64,000 nucleotides of DNA from Pedobacter ginsengisoli (GTDB taxonomy: Bacteria; Bacteroidota; Bacteroidia; Sphingobacteriales; Sphingobacteriaceae): contig NZ_JASSYX010000001.1 in the NCBI RefSeq assembly GCF_030244015.1, forward strand, positions 1,054,001 to 1,118,000, in the 5' to 3' direction. The notes below the pieces were generated by a model. That model worked only from the letters and a program-made list of their open reading frames with translations. It searched no databases and was not told where the DNA came from. The translations under genes were made by a program, and so were the position numbers. Of this stretch, positions 8,934-17,815 are shown piece after piece (within the stretch, counting starts at the first letter, position 1; every line of letters begins with the position of its first letter).

Positions 8934-9920
8934 ATGAAGAAAACAATAGCATTACTTACCGGAGGTACTACAGGAGAATGGGTAGTATCTGTTAAAAGCG
9001 CAGCCACTATCGCCCAGAATCTGGACAATGACAAGTTTGAAGTTTATAAGATCATGCTGACCCAGCAGGGCTGGTTTTATGAGCCGGCCGATTCGGTAAA
9101 AATAGAAGTAGACCGTAATGATTTTTCTTTGACCATAAAAGGCAGGAAGATTAAGTTTGACGGGGTATTTATTGCCATTCATGGCTCACCTGGTGAAGAC
9201 GGTAAGCTGCAAGGTTATTTTGATATGCTGGGTCTCCCATATACGACCTGTGATGCACTTACCTCTGCCGTAACCATGAATAAAGGGTACACCAAAGCCA
9301 TAGTCAGTGACATCGCGCAACTGAACATCGCCAAGTCTGTACAGATCTTCAAAAATGGCAATTACAGCAACACCCAAATAAAAAATGACCTCAAACTGCC
9401 TTATTTTGTCAAACCAAACAATGGGGGCAGCAGCATTGGAATGACTAAAGTCAATCACGCCGATGATCTGGAAACTGCCATAGAAAGGGCATTTAATGAA
9501 GATTCGCAGATTCTGATCGAGGAATTTATATCTGGGAGGGAATTTACTGTAGGCGTAGTAAAGCTCGACGGAAAGATCACTGTGCTCCCGGTTACAGAAG
9601 TAGAAACAGCCAAAGAATTTTTTGATTTTGAAGCCAAATATACACCTGGAGTAGCTACCGAAACTACACCCGCATTGTTAAGAACAGAAACCGTAGAAAG
9701 AGTAGGAGAGATCGCTGCAGCAGTATATGCCAGGTTAAATTGCCGTGGGGTAGTCCGCATTGATTTCATCCTGTCCGGAGACGAAGGCGATTTCTATTTT
9801 ATAGAGATCAATACCATTCCCGGACAGACCGCAACAAGTTTTATTCCTCAGCAAGTCGCGGCGATGGGTATAAAACTGAATGATTTTTATACCAAACTGG
9901 TCAGAGAAACCATTGGGTAA
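8934..9920 (+). CDS. ddl: D-alanine--D-alanine ligase
   Basis: A 328-residue ATP-grasp enzyme that joins two D-alanines for peptidoglycan precursors in the cytoplasm. The N-terminal glycine-rich motif GGTTGEWVVS (10-19) holds Glu15, equivalent to the substrate-binding Glu15 of E. coli DdlB. ATP-grasp blocks follow: KPNNGGSSIGM, the EEFISGREFTVGV strand, and the metal-binding FIEINTIPGQT near the end. Length is normal. It is transcribed away from the PASTA/mltG operon and ends in its own terminator. Identity is strong. Confidence 0.93.
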   Translation: MKKTIALLTGGTTGEWVVSVKSAATIAQNLDNDKFEVYKIMLTQQGWFYEPADSVKIEVDRNDFSLTIKGRKIKFDGVFIAIHGSPGEDGKLQGYFDMLGLPYTTCDALTSAVTMNKGYTKAIVSDIAQLNIAKSVQIFKNGNYSNTQIKNDLKLPYFVKPNNGGSSIGMTKVNHADDLETAIERAFNEDSQILIEEFISGREFTVGVVKLDGKITVLPVTEVETAKEFFDFEAKYTPGVATETTPALLRTETVERVGEIAAAVYARLNCRGVVRIDFILSGDEGDFYFIEINTIPGQTATSFIPQQVAAMGIKLNDFYTKLVRETIG

Positions 9921-9949
9921 CTCAGGAAATTATAAGAAAAGAAAAACAC

Positions 9950-9976
9950 AAAAAAGGGGCCTAACGCCCCTTTTTT
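9950..9976. terminator. Bidirectional rho-independent terminator
   Basis: Stem GGGGC/GCCCC with a five-base loop, flanked by A6 on the left and T6 on the right, so it can work in both directions. It lies between the convergent ddl gene and the outer-membrane protein gene. Confidence 0.85.
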
Positions 9977-10008
9977 GTTGCCTGTGTTAAAACAGATAAG
10001 CTATTTGT

Positions 10009-10770
10009 TTAAAAGCGGAACCCGATGCACAGTCCGGCCCTCAGGCCAGCCCATGGGCCATCAAAATCTACTTTAACACCATTGCCGTCGACGGTAGATT
10101 TGGTATCGACCAAAGGAAGATCTTCCAGGTCTTTCAGATCTTCCCGCAAGACTTCCTGCTCCTGGGCACTCAGCGTTTTCTGACCAGAAATACTGCCCGA
10201 TGTGCTGCCATAGTTCGGGCCAAGGATCCACCAGTCCAAATGGATTTGTTTGCCCAGTTTCCATTGTGCACCAAATAACAAACCGCCGGTAATGCTGTTC
10301 ACATTGCCGCTCAGCGGAATTTCGTCGGTCATGCCGTCGATGTCATATTTATAGGGAACCTCCGCTGAATACTGTGCGTACCTGACGAAAGGGGCAATGT
10401 AGAAACCCTGAAACACATTTTTGCCCATGTAAAATCTGATTTCAGGTGTGATGGCAAAATTCCCGGTCTTAAAATCCTTGATGCTTTCCCAGGTATCGTC
10501 GTCATCAATGGCATTTTCCAGTCCGGATTTGAAAGGCAGATTTGATTTTGGAGCAAACCTCAGACCACCAGCGACCGAGATCTTCCTGCTGATCGCACGT
10601 TCATATTGGAAAGAGAAGTTTTTCAGCAGCAGTGCGCCAACATTCCATTTGACCAGGTTTTTACCGTCCTGACCCGGGTTCACGTCTTTTTGCGCAATAC
10701 TGGTCTGAGAGAGACCGGCTGTCAGCAGCAATGCCAATAACAGCGTTTTTTTTGTAGAATTTAGATGCAT
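10009..10770 (-). CDS. Outer-membrane beta-barrel protein (DUF3575-like)
   Basis: A 253-residue protein with a clear signal peptide (LLLALLLTAGLSQTSIAQ, cleavage near residue 26). It has alternating beta-strand patterns typical of a small outer-membrane barrel, ending in an aromatic residue (GFRF). The segment NVGALLLKNFSFQYER resembles the DUF3575 family of Bacteroidota. An acidic insert near residue 195 (LREDLKDLEDLP) is probably an extracellular loop. Function unknown. It is transcribed alone and convergent with ddl. Confidence 0.65.
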   Translation of the reverse strand: MHLNSTKKTLLLALLLTAGLSQTSIAQKDVNPGQDGKNLVKWNVGALLLKNFSFQYERAISRKISVAGGLRFAPKSNLPFKSGLENAIDDDDTWESIKDFKTGNFAITPEIRFYMGKNVFQGFYIAPFVRYAQYSAEVPYKYDIDGMTDEIPLSGNVNSITGGLLFGAQWKLGKQIHLDWWILGPNYGSTSGSISGQKTLSAQEQEVLREDLKDLEDLPLVDTKSTVDGNGVKVDFDGPWAGLRAGLCIGFRF

Positions 10771-10875
10771 ATTAATACTTTGTTATGTTTTTGTCCGTAC
10801 AAGTTATATATAATGCAATGATAAAACCAACAGGCAGAAAAATTTTTTAATTTATCTTTACCTTCTAATTCAGTC

Positions 10876-11454
10876 ATGATCAAATACCTGCTCGATAACC
10901 ATTATAAAATAACAGTGTACAAAAAAGGCGAGGTGATTTATCGTGCCCGGACCATGCCCAGGGCAGTATATTTCATCAAAAGCGGTAAAGTAAGCATGAA
11001 TACAGTCAATGCCGAAGGCAGAGAATTTATACAAGGTATATTTAAAGCAGGCGAGTATTTTGGTGAGCCCGCCTTGCTGCTCAATAAAAAGTACCTTGCC
11101 AACACGATAGCGACGCAGGATACGGAAATTATAGCAGTGAACCGGGAGCAATTTCTGAAGTTACTCGAAGAAGACCGCGCTTTTAGCATGGACTTAATCC
11201 AAACCATGAGCAGCCGCCTCTTTTACAAATCAATGATGCTTGAGGAACTGGCCAATGAGCAGGCAGATCACAGGATCAGCACCCTGCTGAATTACCTGCT
11301 GGCTGAGATGCATCATGGCGAAGCCCTCAAACTGACCCGGCAGCAGCTGGCCGACATGAGCGGGCTCAGGGTAGAAACAGTAATCCGGACTATAAAGAAG
11401 CTTTCTGATCAGCAGCACTTTAGACTCATAAAAGGCAAAATATTTAAGCTGTGA
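10876..11454 (+). CDS. Crp/Fnr-family transcription regulator
   Basis: A 192-residue regulator with an N-terminal cyclic-nucleotide-like sensor barrel (about residues 1-120; FKAGEYFGEPALL is the typical turn) and a C-terminal winged helix (LTRQQLADMSGLRVETVIRT, about 155-174). No cysteine cluster is visible, so it is probably not an iron-sulphur Fnr; the effector is unknown. It may act on the gene downstream, because a symmetric TGAT-N4-ATCA box lies 31 bases after its stop and ahead of the DUF983 gene. That link is inference. Confidence 0.87.
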   Translation: MIKYLLDNHYKITVYKKGEVIYRARTMPRAVYFIKSGKVSMNTVNAEGREFIQGIFKAGEYFGEPALLLNKKYLANTIATQDTEIIAVNREQFLKLLEEDRAFSMDLIQTMSSRLFYKSMMLEELANEQADHRISTLLNYLLAEMHHGEALKLTRQQLADMSGLRVETVIRTIKKLSDQQHFRLIKGKIFKL

Positions 11455-11485
11455 TATGACCTTTATATGACCCGGACAATCCAGA

Positions 11486-11503
11486 TTATGATCTGTATCA
11501 TAA
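11486..11503. promoter_or_regulatory. Fnr/Crp-type operator upstream of DUF983 gene
   Basis: An 18-bp palindrome with arms TTATGAT and ATCATAA around CTGT, so the core is ATGAT-N4-ATCAT. It matches the half-site logic of Fnr/Crp-family sites. A good -7 element (TACCTTTG, 11524-11531) lies downstream. If transcription starts about four bases after that element, the box centre is near -41, the classic class II activator position. A nearly identical core occurs at 60180-60193. Confidence 0.5.
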
Positions 11504-11574
11504 ATAAGGATTAAATACCTCCTTACCTTTGCTGTGTCCGGTCCATGGGGGATTGGATTTAATTTTGCAGATCA

Positions 11575-11982
11575 ATGAAAACCATTTCTAAATTAGAAGC
11601 TGTCATTTCCTGTAAATGTCCGAGATGCAGACAGGGAGCTATTTTTTCCGGTAGTATGCTATCGGTCAAAGGACAAGTTACCAATGAGTATTGTCCGCAT
11701 TGTCAGCTTCGTTTTGAAAGAGAACCCGGATTTTTTTATGTAGCAATGTTTATCAGTTATGCCCTGAATGTAAGTGAAATGATCACATTGGGTGCCGCTG
11801 CTTATCTTTTTGGCCTGGAGCTCACCTATGAAAATCTGTGGGCATATGTAGCGATAACCATTGGAGGCGTATTGTTGTTCGCCCCCTTTAATTACCGCTA
11901 CTCCCGCGTGATGCTGTTACACTGGCTTACCCCGGGATTAAAGTATATGCCTGAGACCGCTGCAGGGCCGTCTAAACCTTAA
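11575..11982 (+). CDS. DUF983-family zinc-ribbon membrane protein
   Basis: A 135-residue protein. The N-terminus has two CxxC pairs (CPRC at 15-18 and CPHC at 40-43) that should form a zinc ribbon. Two membrane helices follow (about 52-77 and 88-106), matching DUF983. FEREPGFFYVAMFISY is characteristic. Function is not established. The coding region overlaps the convergent MATE gene by 11 bases. A candidate Fnr-type operator and -7 element precede it. Confidence 0.8.
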   Translation: MKTISKLEAVISCKCPRCRQGAIFSGSMLSVKGQVTNEYCPHCQLRFEREPGFFYVAMFISYALNVSEMITLGAAAYLFGLELTYENLWAYVAITIGGVLLFAPFNYRYSRVMLLHWLTPGLKYMPETAAGPSKP

Positions 11983-13399
11983 TGGTCTTCCACCTGCCTT
12001 TTTTAAACAAGATATAACCGGCTAAAGCAATACCTGATTCGGCAACAGGGATCGCAATGAAAACCCCTGTCGGACCAAGTTGAAAATATTTCGCCAGCAG
12101 GTAGGCCATAGGGATCTGAAACAGCCAGAAGCCGAAGAAATTGACCCATGTCGGCGTCCAGGTATCGCCGGCACCATTAAATGTGCTGATCAAAACCATA
12201 CCCATGCCATAAAATAAATATCCGATGCTCATGATGTGCAAAGCATGCTGGGCGACCTCCTGGATCCGGACATCATTACTAAAAAAGGAAATGAAATAAC
12301 GTCCCACTCCAAACGTAATGAGCATTACTGTACCCATATAGATCGCGACATACTTTGCGGTCTTAAATACGGATTGCTCAGCCCTGTCCAGATGTTTCGC
12401 ACCCAGGTTTTGTCCCACAAGTGTCGCTGCGGCATTGCTCATTCCCCATGCCGGAAGCATAAAAAACATCATGAGTCTTAATGCGGTCTGATAACCTGCT
12501 GAACCATGGTCGCCGCCGGTTGTAGCTACCAGTTGGGCCAGAAAAATCCAGCTGCAGGAAGCGATGACAAACTGAAAGATACCCGGAGTCGCGATCTTTA
12601 ACAAAGCTTTGATTTGTGCCCACTGCGGTTTGAAGTAGGATAAATGGATCTTCAGCTGATTTTTACCGTTGGCCAGGTGATAGACCTGGTAACAAACACC
12701 TATGCCCCTGCCCATGCTGGTAGCCATAGCGGCACCAGTAAGCCCGAATGCGGGAATAGGCCCGAAGCCATTAATGAAGACAGGGCATAGTATAATGTTG
12801 GCAATATTTGCAATCCATAAGCTTTTCATAGCTATGGCTGCATTACCTGCGCCCCTGAAGATACCATTGATCAGGAACAGCAGTACAATAATGATACTGC
12901 CGCCCATCATGATCTTAATAAATGGAGTACCCTGCGAAGCAGTTTCTGCAGAGGCGCCCATTAACAACAGGATATCCGTTGCATAAATGAAACCGGCGAT
13001 ACTAATGAGCAGGTTGATGGCGAAAGCGATGATCACTGCCTGTATACCAGCCCTGGCGGCGGCTTCAGGGTTTTTTTCGCCGATACGTCTTGCCACTACA
13101 GCAGTAGCCGCCATGCTCATGCCTATGGCAAGCGAGTAGATCACTGTAAGTACGGATTCTGTTAAGCCCACAGTTTGAATGGCATGGCTGCTGTTGTGCA
13201 GGTGACCTACGAAATAAAGGTCTACCAGTGCAAAAACGGATTCCATAGCCATTTCCAGCATCATAGGTATGGCCAGCAGGACTACCGCTTTGCGGATACT
13301 ACCTTGTGTAAAGTCGAGTTCTTCGCCTTTGATGGCTTGTTTAATAAGATTAAAAATTTGAGATAGCTTGCCCAATGAAGCTGTATTCTGTTCTGACAT
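11972..13399 (-). CDS. MATE-family multidrug/cation efflux transporter
   Basis: A 475-residue inner-membrane protein with about twelve helices arranged as two MatE repeats (about residues 25-230 and 245-460). MATE proteins export cationic compounds using a proton or sodium gradient. The second half contains GMSNAAATLVGQNLGAK, a common MATE pattern. The N-terminal 24 residues are a cytoplasmic extension. It has its own -33/-7 promoter and a leader of about 145 nt. Substrate unknown. Confidence 0.9.
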   Translation of the reverse strand: MSEQNTASLGKLSQIFNLIKQAIKGEELDFTQGSIRKAVVLLAIPMMLEMAMESVFALVDLYFVGHLHNSSHAIQTVGLTESVLTVIYSLAIGMSMAATAVVARRIGEKNPEAAARAGIQAVIIAFAINLLISIAGFIYATDILLLMGASAETASQGTPFIKIMMGGSIIIVLLFLINGIFRGAGNAAIAMKSLWIANIANIILCPVFINGFGPIPAFGLTGAAMATSMGRGIGVCYQVYHLANGKNQLKIHLSYFKPQWAQIKALLKIATPGIFQFVIASCSWIFLAQLVATTGGDHGSAGYQTALRLMMFFMLPAWGMSNAAATLVGQNLGAKHLDRAEQSVFKTAKYVAIYMGTVMLITFGVGRYFISFFSNDVRIQEVAQHALHIMSIGYLFYGMGMVLISTFNGAGDTWTPTWVNFFGFWLFQIPMAYLLAKYFQLGPTGVFIAIPVAESGIALAGYILFKKGRWKTIKV

Positions 13400-13546
13400 A
13401 AAATAGGAAATAAAAACAAATAAAATAAACCGTCATCAGCCCTGAATTGCTGAATCTGTGATGCTGCGGAAAGGTGGAGCCCTTGGTTCTTAGAACCTCA
13501 AACGGACTGCAAAGATTTTCATCGTTCTGCGGTTTTTGTTTGTAAG
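13400..13546 (-). other. Long, possibly structured leader of the MATE gene
   Basis: From the predicted start near 13546 to the MATE ATG is about 145 nt without a gene. It contains a short perfect hairpin (GGTTC/GAACC, 13485-13497) and two copies of CCGCAG on the minus strand. I do not recognise a riboswitch class. The length and GC-rich patches are compatible with a regulatory leader, but nothing proves it. Confidence 0.3.
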
Positions 13547-13550
13547 GTAA

Positions 13551-13579
13551 CAAATATAGAATTGTTTTTCTGACTACAA
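13551..13579 (-). promoter_or_regulatory. Bacteroidota-type promoter for the MATE gene
   Basis: On the minus strand a -33 TTG (13577-13579) and a -7 TATATTTG (13551-13558) are separated by 18 bases, within the usual 17-23 spacing for Bacteroidota housekeeping promoters. Confidence 0.6.
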
Positions 13580-13696
13580 TAACATTTTTTATTTTTGTAG
13601 AATGTTTATTTAATGTTTAAACATCTAATCTAAGCCGCCCCCTCCCCAGGCATATTTAACTTCACTGCAGTATATGGGTTGTACTTGTGTAGTAAG

Positions 13697-13812
13697 TGCG
13701 TTCGTACTGAGTACGTGGTGAGTGAACCCTGAATGCACGGTGAGTACGCCTTTTTTCTAGAAAAAAGGCGTACTCAGGGCGTACTCACCGCGTACTCAGG
13801 GCGTACTCAGTG
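13697..13812. repeat. 11-bp-period inverted-repeat element, copy A
   Basis: The right side has four tandem 11-bp units starting CGTACTCA at 13769, 13780, 13791 and 13802 (unit tails GGG, CCG, GGG, GTG). The left side has the complement TGAGTACG in the same 11-bp register at 13708 and 13741, with degenerate copies at 13697, 13719 and 13730. The centre is a perfect 36-base palindrome (13741-13776) whose core is T6-CTAG-A6. It lies between the stop of a thioesterase gene and the MATE promoter. No coding potential is seen. A second element of the same design, with a different unit, is at 41595-41663. Confidence 0.8.
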
Positions 13813-13869
13813 TCAACACATGTACCACACATGTAGGAACAGCAGGCAAGCCAGGATAAAAGAATTAAA

Positions 13870-14307
13870 TCAGATGCTGTAAGCGCTGATCATGTCGTCG
13901 CTGACTTTGCAGCCTTTGCCGGTATGGATATCAATCATCACATAGTCGAACCAGCCGTCGGCGGCAATCTTGCGGGTACGCTTGTTTTCAATTTCAAACT
14001 GTACCCGGCATCCCTTTTCGTTGATGGTCAGGATACCGGTGCGTACAGCGATGATATCGCCCAGCAGGAGCGGGCGTTTAAAATCTACAAGGGCGGTGCG
14101 GACCACCCAGCCGTAGCCGCTTTTCAAAAAGGACTCCATGGGCATTTTGTAAGATTCCGCCATCTGGTCATACCTTGCTGCAAGCACATAATCAAAGTAT
14201 TTGCTGTTGTGGACATGGTTGAACATGTCGATGTCATCCGGACGGACTTTTAATTCACTTTCGAATATGCTGTACTGGGTTTTTTCCATGATCTGGTAGT
14301 TGCGCAT
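13870..14307 (-). CDS. Acyl-CoA thioesterase (hot-dog fold)
   Basis: A 145-residue hot-dog-fold protein of the 4HBT family, probably hydrolysing acyl-CoA or acyl-ACP in the cytoplasm. The active-site region VRPDDIDMFNHVHNSKYFDY contains Asp27 and the NHVHN pattern. A second in-frame ATG at residue 7 (start at 14289) is an alternative start. It is more divergent from the other thioesterase (6388-6795) than a recent duplicate would be. It is transcribed alone, opposite to rpsO. Confidence 0.83.
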   Translation of the reverse strand: MRNYQIMEKTQYSIFESELKVRPDDIDMFNHVHNSKYFDYVLAARYDQMAESYKMPMESFLKSGYGWVVRTALVDFKRPLLLGDIIAVRTGILTINEKGCRVQFEIENKRTRKIAADGWFDYVMIDIHTGKGCKVSDDMISAYSI

Positions 14308-14341
14308 ACAAACTTAATATAAATTGATTTACATGGAGATG

Positions 14342-14372
14342 TTGTTAATCTTTAAAACTTAAAGTATCTTTG
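14342..14372 (+). promoter_or_regulatory. Bacteroidota-type promoter of rpsO
   Basis: A -33 TTG (14342-14344) and a -7 TATCTTTG (14365-14372) are separated by 20 bases, 42 bases ahead of the rpsO start codon. This is a near-textbook match for the phylum. Confidence 0.75.
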
Positions 14373-14413
14373 CAGCAATTAATTAATTTTATACACTTTA
14401 GTACCATTCAAGA

Positions 14414-14716
14414 ATGTATTTAAGTAAAGAAAAGAAGTCCGAAATCTTTAAACAGCACGGAGAAGTAGAAACCAACACAGGTTCAGCAGAAGGTCAGGTA
14501 GCGTTATTTACATATCGTATTGCGCACTTAACAGAACACTTAAAGAAAAATCGTAAAGATTTCTCTACCCAGTTGTCACTACAAAAATTAGTAGGTAAAC
14601 GCCGTGGTATCCTGGCTTACCTTTACAAAAAAGATATTGAGCGTTACCGTGCTATCATTAAGTCATTAGGACTTAGGGATATCATTAAACCTTTGGGGTC
14701 GAAAGACAGCAAATAA
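14414..14716 (+). CDS. rpsO: 30S ribosomal protein S15
   Basis: A 100-residue primary rRNA-binding protein that joins the central domain of 16S rRNA. Family blocks include GSAEGQVALFTYRIAHLTEH and LVGKRRGILAYL followed by YKKDIERYRAIIKSLGLR. It is about ten residues longer than the common 89-residue form because of a basic C-terminal tail. The rpsO-pnp order is shared with many bacteria, but here a terminator separates the two genes. The promoter is described separately. Confidence 0.96.
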   Translation: MYLSKEKKSEIFKQHGEVETNTGSAEGQVALFTYRIAHLTEHLKKNRKDFSTQLSLQKLVGKRRGILAYLYKKDIERYRAIIKSLGLRDIIKPLGSKDSK

Positions 14717-14732
14717 GCGTAATTATATCAGG

Positions 14733-14760
14733 AAAAGCCATTCTTCAGGGAATGGCTTTT
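14733..14760 (+). terminator. Rho-independent terminator after rpsO
   Basis: Stem AAAAGCCATTC/GAATGGCTTTT (11 bp) with a six-base loop, followed by TATTTT. It lies 16 bases after the rpsO stop and separates rpsO from pnp. Confidence 0.85.
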
Positions 14761-14829
14761 TATTTTAAAAAGATAAAACTGGGTTTTTTATCTAAGTTTG
14801 AAAAAGTAAATACACATATATATAAATCC

Positions 14830-14854
14830 GGTGTGTAAAAGAGGAAAACACACC
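14830..14854 (+). promoter_or_regulatory. Hairpin in the pnp 5' leader
   Basis: A perfect 7-bp stem GGTGTGT/ACACACC closes an 11-base purine loop containing AGAGGA, 14 bases ahead of the pnp start codon. In E. coli, pnp is autoregulated through a leader hairpin cut by RNase III. A similar role here is only a suggestion from position. Confidence 0.4.
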
Positions 14855-14868
14855 ACAACTAATTTTAA

Positions 14869-17016
14869 ATGAATGTAATAAAAAAATCGTTCGATCTGGG
14901 CGACGGAAGAACAATCGAAATTGAAACCGGTAAGTTAGCTAAGCAGGCGGATGGTTCAGTAGTAGTGAAAATGGGTGATACCATGCTTTTGGCGACTGTA
15001 GTTTCTACAGTGGGTGCGAAGGCTGGTGTTGATTTTTTACCTTTATCAGTAGATTATCAAGAAAAGTACGCTGCCGCCGGCCGTATCCCTGGTGGTTTCT
15101 TACGCCGTGAGGCAAGACTTTCAGATTATGAAGTTTTGATCTCCCGTTTGGTAGACCGTGCTTTGCGTCCGATGTTCCCGGAAGATTATCACTCTGATAC
15201 GCAGGTAATGATCTCTTTGATCTCTTCCGATAAAAATATAATGCCGGACTGTTTAGCCGGATTAGCTGCTTCTGCTGCTATAGCAGTTTCAGATATCCCT
15301 TTCAACGGACCAATCTCTGAGGTACGTGTGGCAAGGATTGACGGCAAATTTGTTATCAACCCTTACGTGAGTGATCTGGTGCGTGCTGATATGGAGTTCC
15401 TTGTTGCCGGTACCGAAAACGACATCGTAATGGTGGAAGGTGAGTGCGATGAGATCTCAGAAGCTGAAATGGTTGAAGCGATCGAGTTTGCCCACAAAGC
15501 GATCGTGGTACAGGTTCAAGCCCAAAAAGAACTGGCTGAACTGGTAGGTAAAACTGTAAAGCGGACTTATTCCCATGAAGACAGCAATCCTGAATTAAGA
15601 GAGCAGGTTTTTGCTTATGCTTACGATAAAGTATATGCAATTGCAAAAAGCAATACCAGTAAAGGTGAGCGCGGGGATGCATTTGGTGCGGTGCTGATGG
15701 ACTTTATCGCCACTTTGGGCGAAGATATTGATGACGTAACCGGTTTTCTTTCAAAAAAATATTTCCACGATGTACAATATGATGCGATCCGTAACCTGAT
15801 TCTGGACGAAGGTATTCGTTTAGACGGCCGTGATGCACGCACAGTGCGTCCGATCTGGAGTGAAGTAGGTTATTTGCCTGCAGCTCACGGTTCTGCAGTA
15901 TTCACACGTGGTGAGACACAATCATTGACCACGGTTACTTTGGGATCTAAAGATGATGAGCAGATGATTGACGGTGCTTTCATCAACGGATACAATAAGT
16001 TTCTGTTGCACTACAACTTCCCTGGTTTCTCAACTGGTGAGGTTCGCCCGAACAGGGGTGCAGGCCGTCGTGAGATCGGTCATGGTAACTTGGCAATGCG
16101 TTCTTTGAAGAAAGTTTTGCCAGGTCTGGAGGAAAACCCATATACGATCCGTATCGTTTCTGATATCCTGGAATCTAATGGTTCTTCATCTATGGCTACT
16201 GTTTGTGCAGGTACACTTGCGCTGATGGATGCCGGTATCAAGATCAAAGCACCGGTATCCGGTATAGCGATGGGATTGATCACTGATGAGAAAACAGGTA
16301 AGTATGCGATCCTTTCGGATATTTTGGGGGATGAAGATCATTTAGGTGATATGGACTTTAAAGTAACCGGTACTGAAAAAGGTATCGTTGCTTGTCAAAT
16401 GGACTTGAAGATCAATGGCTTGAAATGGGAAGTATTGACCAACGCCTTGAATCAGGCTAAAGAAGCCCGTTTGCATATCCTGAACGAGATGAAGAAAACC
16501 ATTTCTGCACCTCGTGAGGATTACAAAGATCACGCTCCGCGTATCGTTTCACTGAGTATTGATAAAGAATTTATTGGTGCGGTAATCGGGCCAGGCGGTA
16601 AAATTATCCAGGAAATGCAACGCGAAACCGGTGCTTCTATCTCTATTGAAGAGGTTGGAAACAAAGGTATCGTCGAGATCTTTGCGGATAACAAGGCTGC
16701 TATTGATGCTGCGGTAAGCCGTATCAATGCAATCGCTGCTAAACCGGAGATAGGTGCTACTTACCAGGGTAAAGTGAAATCTATCATGCCATTTGGTGCT
16801 TTCGTTGAGATCATGCCGGGTAAAGACGGATTATTGCACATTTCTGAAATAGACTGGACCCGTTTGGAAACAATGGACGGTGTGTTTAAAGAAGGTGATA
16901 AGATCGAAGTGAAACTTTTGGACGTGGATAAACAAGGTAAAATGAAGCTTTCCAGAAAAGCATTATTGCCTCGCCCTGCAAGGACAGAAGGATCGGCAGA
17001 GAATAAACCAGCGTAA
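14869..17016 (+). CDS. pnp: Polyribonucleotide nucleotidyltransferase (PNPase)
   Basis: A 715-residue 3'-5' phosphorolytic exoribonuclease and degradosome component. Domain order: RNase PH 1 (about 1-230), alpha linker, RNase PH 2 (about 315-540), KH (about 555-615, with IGPGGKII) and S1 (about 620-690, with [18 protein letters not shown]). The second PH domain keeps [20 protein letters not shown] and the substrate-binding [11 protein letters not shown]. Length is normal. The start codon follows a small leader hairpin. A strong terminator follows. Confidence 0.96.
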   Translation: MNVIKKSFDLGDGRTIEIETGKLAKQADGSVVVKMGDTMLLATVVSTVGAKAGVDFLPLSVDYQEKYAAAGRIPGGFLRREARLSDYEVLISRLVDRALRPMFPEDYHSDTQVMISLISSDKNIMPDCLAGLAASAAIAVSDIPFNGPISEVRVARIDGKFVINPYVSDLVRADMEFLVAGTENDIVMVEGECDEISEAEMVEAIEFAHKAIVVQVQAQKELAELVGKTVKRTYSHEDSNPELREQVFAYAYDKVYAIAKSNTSKGERGDAFGAVLMDFIATLGEDIDDVTGFLSKKYFHDVQYDAIRNLILDEGIRLDGRDARTVRPIWSEVGYLPAAHGSAVFTRGETQSLTTVTLGSKDDEQMIDGAFINGYNKFLLHYNFPGFSTGEVRPNRGAGRREIGHGNLAMRSLKKVLPGLEENPYTIRIVSDILESNGSSSMATVCAGTLALMDAGIKIKAPVSGIAMGLITDEKTGKYAILSDILGDEDHLGDMDFKVTGTEKGIVACQMDLKINGLKWEVLTNALNQAKEARLHILNEMKKTISAPREDYKDHAPRIVSLSIDKEFIGAVIGPGGKIIQEMQRETGASISIEEVGNKGIVEIFADNKAAIDAAVSRINAIAAKPEIGATYQGKVKSIMPFGAFVEIMPGKDGLLHISEIDWTRLETMDGVFKEGDKIEVKLLDVDKQGKMKLSRKALLPRPARTEGSAENKPA

Positions 17017-17059
17017 GACGCTGCTGAATAATTTATTCAGCATAATAACATTACCATTT

Positions 17060-17090
17060 AGCCCCCGCAATTTGCGGGGGCTTTTTATTT
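17060..17090 (+). terminator. Rho-independent terminator after pnp
   Basis: Strong GC stem GCCCCCGCA/TGCGGGGGC (17061-17069 and 17073-17081) with a three-base loop and a T5-A-T3 tail, 44 bases after the pnp stop. Confidence 0.9.
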
Positions 17091-17136
17091 ACATGGGTTA
17101 TTTATTTATCTTTACCTGATAAATAGCCCGAATGCC

Positions 17137-17808
17137 ATGAAACACTTAATCGCCCCGTCTGTTCTTTCTGCTGATTTTGCCAATCTTCAGCGCGATGTTG
17201 AAATGATCAATTCAAGTGAGGCAGACTGGTTTCATGTGGACATTATGGATGGTACTTTTGTTCCAAATATTTCATTTGGATTTCCTGTCATGTCGGCTAT
17301 TAAAAAATATGCGCAGAAGCCTCTGGACGTTCACCTGATGATTGTAAATCCGGAACATTATATCGAACGGTTTGCGGAAGCCGGTGCTGCTGTAATCACA
17401 GTGCATTACGAAGCCTGCACCCATTTGCACAGGGTGGTACAGTCCATTCGTATTGCCGGCTGCAAGGCTGGAGTAGCACTTAATCCGCACACGCCGGTTT
17501 CTTTATTGAAAGACATTCTTCCTGATCTGGATCTGGTCCTGGTGATGTCGGTAAACCCAGGCTTTGGCGGACAGCAGTTTATACCAAACACGCTGAATAA
17601 AGTGAGGGAACTGCGGGCGATGGCTTCACTGTTACATCCTGACCTGCTGATCGAAGTAGATGGCGGGGTGGGATTGCATAATCTTGAGATACTGATACAG
17701 TCCGGAGCCAATGTGTTTGTGGCAGGCAATGCGGTATTTGCCGCTGCTTCACCGCTGGATATGATCGCAGATATGAAAAATCTTGATGCGGGAATCATGA
17801 AACTCTAA
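17137..17808 (+). CDS. rpe: Ribulose-phosphate 3-epimerase
   Basis: A 223-residue TIM-barrel enzyme that interconverts ribulose 5-phosphate and xylulose 5-phosphate in the pentose phosphate pathway. Family blocks are IAPSVLSADFANL, the metal ligands in HVDIMDGTFVPN (His33, Asp35), DVHLMI, VMSVNPGFGGQ and the second catalytic Asp in EVDGGV. Length is normal. A -7-like TATCTTTA lies upstream. Seven bases separate its stop from the TonB-receptor start, so the two are probably cotranscribed. Confidence 0.95.
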   Translation: MKHLIAPSVLSADFANLQRDVEMINSSEADWFHVDIMDGTFVPNISFGFPVMSAIKKYAQKPLDVHLMIVNPEHYIERFAEAGAAVITVHYEACTHLHRVVQSIRIAGCKAGVALNPHTPVSLLKDILPDLDLVLVMSVNPGFGGQQFIPNTLNKVRELRAMASLLHPDLLIEVDGGVGLHNLEILIQSGANVFVAGNAVFAAASPLDMIADMKNLDAGIMKL

Positions 17809-17815
17809 GAAATTG

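Noticed and set aside
13697-13812. CRISPR-like array
   Set aside because: Units are 11 bp and directly adjacent, with no unique spacers, and an inverted arm is present. No cas genes are near.
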